Positions 22,899 through 27,408 of a stretch of 27,408 nucleotides of DNA are shown here, piece by piece. Position 1 is the stretch's first letter, and every line of letters starts with the position of its first letter. The position numbers were made by a program, and so were the translations under genes. Source of the DNA: CAG-217 sp963642245 (GTDB lineage: Bacteria; Bacillota; Clostridia; Oscillospirales; Acutalibacteraceae); NCBI GenBank assembly GCA_963642245.1, contig CAVIFY010000025.1, positions 1 to 27,408 on the forward strand, read 5' to 3'. The notes under the pieces are model-generated. The model did no database searches and had not been told where the DNA came from. It worked only from the letters and a program-made list of their open reading frames with translations.

Positions 22899-22927
22899 TT
22901 GACTACCGGGCAAAAAATGAGTATAAT
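22899..22927 (+). promoter_or_regulatory. Sigma-A promoter of the ilvD operon
   Basis: TTGACT (22899-22904), 17-base spacer, TATAAT (22922-22927). Only about 40 bases of leader follow, so there is no room for a T-box or leucine attenuator. Confidence 0.88.
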
Positions 22928-22975
22928 AAAGCGAATACGATGTTATAAATCCACAAGAATTTTAGGAGAGATATT

Positions 22976-24637
22976 ATGCGTTCTGATTTGATCAAAGAGG
23001 GACCCAGCAGAGCCCCCCATCGTTCGTTACTGCGTGCACTGGGTATTGATGATCTGGAGATGAAGCGGCCGTTCGTTGCCGTGGTGAACTCCAAGAGCGA
23101 CTACATTCCCGGCCATATGCACCTGGACAAGATCGCCGAGCAGGTAAAGGCGGGTATCCGCAACGCCGGCGGCGTGCCTTTTGAATTTAACACCATCGGC
23201 GTGTGCGACGGTATTGCCATGAACCACAAGGGTATGAAGTATTCTCTGTGCTCCCGTGAGCTGATTGCCGACAGCATTGAGGTGATGCTCACCGCGCACC
23301 CGCTGGACGCCATTGTGTTTATCCCCAACTGCGACAAGATCGTGCCCGGTATGCTGCTGGCTGCCTGCCGGCTGAACCTGCCCTGTATCTTCATCAGCGG
23401 CGGTCCTATGCTGCCCGGCAAGAGCGCCGTTACCGGCGGGCGTATCGGTCTGTCCGAGCAGTTTGAGTATGTAGGTGCCAATGCAGTGGGCAAAATGAGC
23501 GACCAGATCCTGGAGAGCTGTGCCTACACCGCCTGCCCCACCTGCGGCAGCTGCTCCGGTATGTACACTGCTAACTCTATGAACTGCCTGACGGAGACCA
23601 TCGGTATGTCCCTGCCCGGCTCCGGCACCATTCCGGCTGTGATGAGCGCCCGTCTGCGCCTGGCAAAACAGGCCGGTGAGCGGGTGATGGACCTGCTGAA
23701 AGAGGACATTAAGCCCTCGGATATTATTACGGAGAAAGCCATTGAGAACGCCATGCGCACGGATATGGCCATCGGCTGCTCCACCAACACCATTTTGCAT
23801 TTGACGGCCATTGCCCATGCGGCAGGCCATGATATTGACCTGGCCCGGCTGGACGCTTACGGCAGAAAGACCCCCCAGATCTGCAAGCTGAATCCGGCGT
23901 CCTCCGTGTTTATTACGGATCTGAACGATGTGGGCGGTATCCCCGCAGTGATGAAGGAGCTGGCCAAGGGCGGTATGATCAATACCGATTGCCTGACCGT
24001 CAGCGGCACGGTACAGGATCGGCTGGACGCTGCACCGGACGCCGACGGCGAGATCATTCACACCCTGGAGGCACCGTTCTCCGCAGACGGCGGTATCGCT
24101 GTGCTCACCGGCAACCTGGCAGAAGACGGCGCTGTGGTGAAGAAGGGCGCCGTTGCACCGGAGATGATGCAGCATAAAGGCCCGGCCAAGTGCTATAATT
24201 CGGAAGAAGAGGCCATTGCGGCCATTACCGGCGGCAAGGTGGTTGCCGGTGATGTGGTGGTCATTCGTTATGAGGGTCCCAAGGGCGGCCCCGGTATGCG
24301 TGAGATGTTGTCTCCCACCTCTGCCATTATCGGTATGGGGCTGGGCTCCTCCGTTGCGCTGCTGACGGACGGCCGGTTCTCCGGCGCTACCCGCGGTGCT
24401 TCCATCGGCCATGTGAGCCCGGAGGCGGCCATGGGCGGCACCATCGCTCTGGTACAGGACGGCGATATGATCGAAATTGATATTCCTGCGCGTGTGCTGC
24501 GGGTAGATGTGTCTGACGAGGAGCTGGCCCAGCGCAAGGCCACCTGGCAGCCGCCGGAGCAGCACCTGACCGGCTACCTGAAGCGGTATGCCCAGCATGT
24601 GACCAGCGGCGCTAAGGGCGCAGTATTTGAGGACTGA
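22976..24637 (+). CDS. ilvD: Dihydroxy-acid dehydratase
   Basis: A 553-residue cytoplasmic Fe-S enzyme, full length, catalysing the last common step of valine/isoleucine synthesis. Cluster and active-site signatures: VCDGIAMNHKGMKYSL, FIPNCDKIVPGM, TACPTCGSCSGMYTANSMNCL (second Cys group), and the C-terminal GPKGGPGMREML and GRFSGATRG. AGGAGAG precedes ATG 22976. The sortase-like gene starts 2 bases after the stop, an odd partner for a biosynthetic enzyme. Confidence 0.97.
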   Translation: MRSDLIKEGPSRAPHRSLLRALGIDDLEMKRPFVAVVNSKSDYIPGHMHLDKIAEQVKAGIRNAGGVPFEFNTIGVCDGIAMNHKGMKYSLCSRELIADSIEVMLTAHPLDAIVFIPNCDKIVPGMLLAACRLNLPCIFISGGPMLPGKSAVTGGRIGLSEQFEYVGANAVGKMSDQILESCAYTACPTCGSCSGMYTANSMNCLTETIGMSLPGSGTIPAVMSARLRLAKQAGERVMDLLKEDIKPSDIITEKAIENAMRTDMAIGCSTNTILHLTAIAHAAGHDIDLARLDAYGRKTPQICKLNPASSVFITDLNDVGGIPAVMKELAKGGMINTDCLTVSGTVQDRLDAAPDADGEIIHTLEAPFSADGGIAVLTGNLAEDGAVVKKGAVAPEMMQHKGPAKCYNSEEEAIAAITGGKVVAGDVVVIRYEGPKGGPGMREMLSPTSAIIGMGLGSSVALLTDGRFSGATRGASIGHVSPEAAMGGTIALVQDGDMIEIDIPARVLRVDVSDEELAQRKATWQPPEQHLTGYLKRYAQHVTSGAKGAVFED

Positions 24638-24639
24638 GT

Positions 24640-25311
24640 ATGAAAAAGGACGGGACGACCGGTAAAGGGCGCGCGCTGCTGCGCCACCTGGCGGTGGTGC
24701 TGGTGTTTGTGCTGGCAGCCGCGCTGGTGTTTACGCCGATATGGGTGCTGGGCGGGCGCTATGCCGTGTCTGCCGTGCACGATGTGCAGGCCAAGTTGCC
24801 CCGGGCAGACAGTGATTTGCAGCTGACGGAGCAGTACGACCCCCAGCCCAATACCTTTGGGATCGTAGAGGGCGCCACAGTGACCGGCGGTATGCACTTT
24901 GGTCGGCTGGAATGCAGCCGGATCGACCTGGATTGCCCGGTGTATTACGGCGCCAATCGGGTGTGCCTGCGTGCCGGTGCGGCCGCGTCTACGGCTTATG
25001 GCCTGCCGGGCTACGGCAAATCTACCGTTGTTACCGGGTACAACACCACGGTGTTCCGGAACCTGGGTCAGTTGAAAAAAGGCGATCTCATCGACTTTTC
25101 CACCAACTGGGGGCACTTCTCCTGCCGGGTGACGGACCGTCAGGTGCTCACCTCGGACGAGTCGGTGGATGTGTCTGTGGTGGACAAGGAAAAGCTGATC
25201 CTCTTTTGCACCTATCCCCAGTCGCCCTTTGGCAACTTGGCGGATCAGCGGCTGTATGTATTTTGTGAAAAGGCCTCCGGCCCGGCTGTGGAGGTGAGCG
25301 CCAATGGCTAA
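24640..25311 (+). CDS. Sortase-like protein with catalytic His replaced by Tyr
   Basis: A 223-residue membrane-anchored protein: one N-terminal helix (about 15-38), then an extracellular sortase fold. The order of landmarks is right: FGRLECSRIDLDCPVYYG, LPGYGKSTVVTGYNTTVFRNL, LKKGDLIDF, LILFCTYP and ADQRLYVF. Cys190 and Arg204 match the catalytic Cys and Arg (spacing 14, as in sortases). The conserved GH in the TGH motif is GY here: Tyr134, codon TAC at 25039-25041. It may be inactive, scaffolding, or use another base. It begins 2 bases after ilvD and overlaps the next gene by 8 bases. Confidence 0.75.
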   Translation: MKKDGTTGKGRALLRHLAVVLVFVLAAALVFTPIWVLGGRYAVSAVHDVQAKLPRADSDLQLTEQYDPQPNTFGIVEGATVTGGMHFGRLECSRIDLDCPVYYGANRVCLRAGAAASTAYGLPGYGKSTVVTGYNTTVFRNLGQLKKGDLIDFSTNWGHFSCRVTDRQVLTSDESVDVSVVDKEKLILFCTYPQSPFGNLADQRLYVFCEKASGPAVEVSANG

Positions 25312-26122
25312 GATCAAAAAGTGCAACCGGCGCGCCGGTTTCAGTGCGTTTTTGCTGTTTGTTTTTACCGGCGTGCTGACCCTGTCCGTGTTGGTGGGCG
25401 CCCTCTTTGGCAACCCACTGCGTATGGTGCAGTGCCTGGGCGGCGATACTTATGTGGACGGCCTTTATGCGGAGGTCCACCAGTATGCGGCGGATCTGTG
25501 CCTGGAGTACGGGCTGGACACGGCAGTGGCAGACGCAGTCACCAAGGACGGCGTGCGCACGGCGGTGCAGACCTATGCAAAGAGTATGTTAAAGAGCAAG
25601 GACCGCTCAGCCAAGCTGGCACCGGCGCTCCAACAGGTGCGTACCGCATTAGAAACGGCGGCAGCCAAGGCAGCCCCCGGCGCTACTACGGCGCAGGTGC
25701 AGGACTTTGGCAAGGCGTTTGCCGATTATATGGGCGAGCGTATGGCGCTGGTGTTTGCGGCGGATCTGCGTAATTTTGCGTATTTCAGCACCCGGGTGTC
25801 TGCGGCGGGGGGCGTGATCGCCTGCTGCGGCGTGGCGCTGGCGGTGTTTCTGCTGGGGCGCAGCGGGGCTGCCAAGGGGCTTCAGCGGTTGCTGGCAGCA
25901 GACGGTATTTGTGCCGCCGGGCTGGTAACGGTGCTGTGCGCCGTGATCATGCTGGTGCTGCTGCACCAAAAGGACCTGTATATTTTTCCCGCCTATCTTT
26001 GTGTGGCGGCCACCCGGTATATGACCGGCTGGCTGTATATGTGCCTGGGCGCCGGCGGACTGCTGCTGGCAGTCTCCGGGATCGTGGCCTTTGCGCGCAA
26101 GGGCAAGAACTGTAAAGGATGA
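25304..26122 (+). CDS. Membrane protein of unknown function, four predicted helices
   Basis: A 272-residue protein I do not recognise. Basic start MAKIKKCNRR, helix 1 (about 13-36), an extracytoplasmic domain of about 120 mostly helical residues (Ala/Gln/Lys-rich, including a possible coiled coil around 85-125), then three helices near 165-185, 197-222 and 243-263, and a short basic tail. It overlaps the sortase-like gene by 8 bases and ends within 6 bases of the ABC ATPase start, so the three are translationally coupled. It is not a TagG/Wzm-type permease (wrong topology). A partner or regulator of the sortase-like protein is the most cautious idea. Confidence 0.6.
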   Translation: MAKIKKCNRRAGFSAFLLFVFTGVLTLSVLVGALFGNPLRMVQCLGGDTYVDGLYAEVHQYAADLCLEYGLDTAVADAVTKDGVRTAVQTYAKSMLKSKDRSAKLAPALQQVRTALETAAAKAAPGATTAQVQDFGKAFADYMGERMALVFAADLRNFAYFSTRVSAAGGVIACCGVALAVFLLGRSGAAKGLQRLLAADGICAAGLVTVLCAVIMLVLLHQKDLYIFPAYLCVAATRYMTGWLYMCLGAGGLLLAVSGIVAFARKGKNCKG

Positions 26123-26127
26123 ACCGT

Positions 26128-26877
26128 ATGGACAACGATGTAGTCATTTCTGTTGAAAATGTGACCATGGCCTTTAACCTGAATAAGGAAAAGGTGGATA
26201 ACTTAAAGGAATATGTGATCAAGCTGTTAAAGCGCCAGCTGGAATTCAAGAAGTTTTATGCCTTGCAGGATATTAACTTCCAGGTGCGCCGGGGCCAGCA
26301 TTTGGGCATTTTGGGCCTGAACGGCGCCGGTAAGTCCACGCTGCTCAAGACCATTGTAGGCGTGTACAAGCCAACAGAGGGCGTGGTGAAGAAGCAGGGC
26401 GTGATCGCGCCTTTGCTGGAGCTGGGCGCCGGCTTTGACCCCAACTACACCGGCAAGGAAAATATCTTCCTGTACGGCGCTATCCTGGGCTACAACCGGG
26501 AGTATTTGGAGAGCAAGTATGACGAGATCGTGGCGTTTTCCGAGTTGGGCAAGTTTATTGATGTGCCGCTGAAGAATTATTCTTCCGGTATGAAGGCCCG
26601 CTTAGGCTTTTCCATCGCCACGGCCGTGGAGCCGGATATTCTGATTTTGGATGAGGTGCTGTCCGTCGGTGACGCCCGCTTCCGCAAAAAGAGCCTGGCC
26701 AAGGTCCAGTCCATGTTTGACCAGGGCGTGACCGTGCTGTTCGTGTCCCATAACATTCAGCAGGTAAAGGCCATTTGCGACACGGCCATTTTGCTGGAGA
26801 AAGGGCATATCATTGCCTCCGGCGATGTGGACACCGTGGCTGCCGTGTATGAGGAAAAATCCGGCAAAAAGAAATAA
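26128..26877 (+). CDS. ABC transporter ATPase, TagH/Wzt polysaccharide-export type
   Basis: A 249-residue nucleotide-binding protein. Walker A GLNGAGKST near residues 65-73; VIAPLLELGAGFDPNYTGKENIFLYG is diagnostic for the teichoic-acid/O-antigen exporter ATPases (TagH/Wzt/KpsT). The ABC signature is YSSGMKARLGFSIA, Walker B ILILDEVLSVGD, and the H-loop FVSHN. There is no long C-terminal domain. The ATG at 26128 is preceded by AAAGG at 9 bases; ATG 26119 abuts that site and is rejected. The matching permease gene is absent here, which is unusual. A terminator follows. Confidence 0.9.
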   Translation: MDNDVVISVENVTMAFNLNKEKVDNLKEYVIKLLKRQLEFKKFYALQDINFQVRRGQHLGILGLNGAGKSTLLKTIVGVYKPTEGVVKKQGVIAPLLELGAGFDPNYTGKENIFLYGAILGYNREYLESKYDEIVAFSELGKFIDVPLKNYSSGMKARLGFSIATAVEPDILILDEVLSVGDARFRKKSLAKVQSMFDQGVTVLFVSHNIQQVKAICDTAILLEKGHIIASGDVDTVAAVYEEKSGKKK

Positions 26878-26893
26878 AATAATTTTCAAATGC

Positions 26894-26921
26894 AAAAGGC
26901 GGGCACACACCCGCCTTTTTT
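26894..26921 (+). terminator. Terminator of the ilvD-ABC operon
   Basis: AAAAGGCGGG / CCCGCCTTTTTT with a CACACA loop (26894-26921). Confidence 0.92.
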
Positions 26922-26934
26922 ATATGTGCCTCTC

Positions 26935-26963
26935 TTGACAACGCCGGTAAAATATGTTTGAAT
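26935..26963 (+). promoter_or_regulatory. Promoter of the small membrane-protein gene
   Basis: TTGACA (26935-26940), 17-base spacer, TTGAAT (26958-26963), 22 bases before the start codon. Confidence 0.65.
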
Positions 26964-26985
26964 GAGGGCGAGAGGAGGTATTGTG

Positions 26986-27201
26986 ATGAACAAAAAGCGA
27001 TTTTACATTCTAACCACTTGTTGCCTGGTGGCTTTGCTGGTTGTCTTTGAGGTGGTGCTGTTCCTGACTTTTGGCGGGGCGGGATTGGCACAAAACGGAT
27101 GGGCCAAGTGGCTTTGTGCCGGCGCACCGGTTTTGATCGTCCTGCTGTCTTTTTTGCGGGACTATATCCTCAAAGTGAAGTTTGGCGGCTCAAAAGAATA
27201 A
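26986..27201 (+). CDS. Small membrane protein (71 aa)
   Basis: 71 residues with a basic start MNKKRFY, helix 1 (about 8-30, containing CCLVALLVVFEVV), and helix 2 (about 41-60), then a basic tail. GAGGAGG lies 7 bases before ATG 26986; an earlier in-frame ATG at 26962 overlaps the -10 region and is rejected. It has its own promoter and terminator. Family not recognised. Confidence 0.7.
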   Translation: MNKKRFYILTTCCLVALLVVFEVVLFLTFGGAGLAQNGWAKWLCAGAPVLIVLLSFLRDYILKVKFGGSKE

Positions 27202-27209
27202 CACATAAA

Positions 27210-27246
27210 AATACCCCGTGCGGTTTGGAACTGCACGGGGCGTTTT
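27210..27246. terminator. Bidirectional terminator
   Basis: CCCCGTGC / GCACGGGG (27214-27221 with 27233-27240), followed by CGTTTTGTT on the plus strand and TATTTTTATG on the minus strand. It serves both converging genes. Confidence 0.85.
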
Positions 27247-27256
27247 GTTATGCTGT

Positions 27257-27408
27257 TTATTTCACTTTTACGGCTTTGGTGGCGCTCCAGGCGGAGTAGA
27301 CTTTCTTTTTGCCCTCGGTGCGGTAGGAGCGCATACGCACATAGTAGGTGGTCTTGGCCCGGTAAGTGGAGAAGGTCTTGGCGGTGGCGCTCTTGCTCAC
27401 CGTAAAGT
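27257..27408 (-). CDS. C-terminus of an Fn3-domain surface protein (partial)
   Basis: About 50 residues are visible, running off the window edge. The pattern FTVSKSATAKTF, then AKTTYYVRMRSY, then KKKVYSAWSATKAVKVK and stop, is the last part of a fibronectin-III-like domain. It closely mirrors the C-terminus of the LRR protein at 1030-4434 (KKYYVRVRTYK...LYSGWSKAKSV). It is probably another secreted surface protein of the same group. Confidence 0.75.
   Translation of the reverse strand, partial: FTVSKSATAKTFSTYRAKTTYYVRMRSYRTEGKKKVYSAWSATKAVKVK

Noticed and set aside
22928..22975. Possible T-box or branched-chain leader before ilvD
   Set aside because: The leader is only about 40 bases with no specifier or antiterminator elements.
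23027..24598. 523-codon open frame on the minus strand opposite ilvD
   Set aside because: A GC-rich shadow frame of a clearly recognisable enzyme; His/Gly/Gln-rich composition with no domain, and no separate promoter or ribosome site.

Overview
The window looks like a chromosomal segment of a GC-rich, anaerobic, gut-type Clostridia (Oscillospirales/Ruminococcaceae-like). This rests on gene content, not a database match: a FeoB-associated Cys-rich protein, a BspA-type leucine-rich surface protein with a C-terminal Fn3-like domain, a polysaccharide pyruvyl transferase coupled to an F420-hydrogenase-beta-like protein, strong AGGAGG ribosome sites, and TTGACA/TATAAT promoters with 17-base spacers. 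No rRNA, tRNA, CRISPR array or intact transposase was seen.

Layout. 1-555 is the tail of an iron/metal operon (probable FeoB end, Cys-rich membrane protein, HMA protein). 588-818 is a gene-free transcription unit that looks like a structured small RNA. 1030-4434 is a large secreted LRR protein, followed by a dense cluster of palindromic intergenic repeats. A minus-strand AI-2E/YtvI-type membrane protein (4784-6010) diverges from an amino-acid unit: PheB-like ACT regulator, homoserine dehydrogenase and aspartate kinase. A two-gene minus-strand unit (pyruvyl transferase, then Fe-S F420-hydrogenase-beta-like protein) diverges from greA-lysS. LysS carries an N-terminal extension that looks like a tandem YegP/DUF1508 domain.

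Accessory region (about 13.9-20.7 kb). A ~1.54 kb AT-richer segment sits exactly at the lysS 3' end. A second, displaced copy of the last lysS codons lies at its far side (15440-15469), followed by what looks like the original lysS terminator. The segment holds a promoter, a 30-codon upstream ORF, a terminator and a GNAT acetyltransferase, arranged like an inducible attenuator. It looks like a small integrated cassette or island remnant using the lysS 3' end as its attachment site; it has no integrase. Next come a triple 12-bp repeat resembling an IS21-type end, then TfoX-N, YdeI-like and four more acetyltransferase-type genes, two very small membrane proteins and a methyltransferase, leading into a MATE exporter and an aldo/keto reductase.

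The last part (22.9-26.9 kb) is ilvD with a consensus promoter, followed with almost no gaps by a sortase-like protein whose catalytic His is replaced by Tyr, an unrecognised four-helix membrane protein and a TagH/Wzt-type ABC ATPase without its permease. A small two-helix protein and the end of a minus-strand Fn3-domain protein close the window.

The points most worth checking are the lysS-tail cassette with its attenuator, the YegP-LysRS fusion, and the His-less sortase with its membrane partner.
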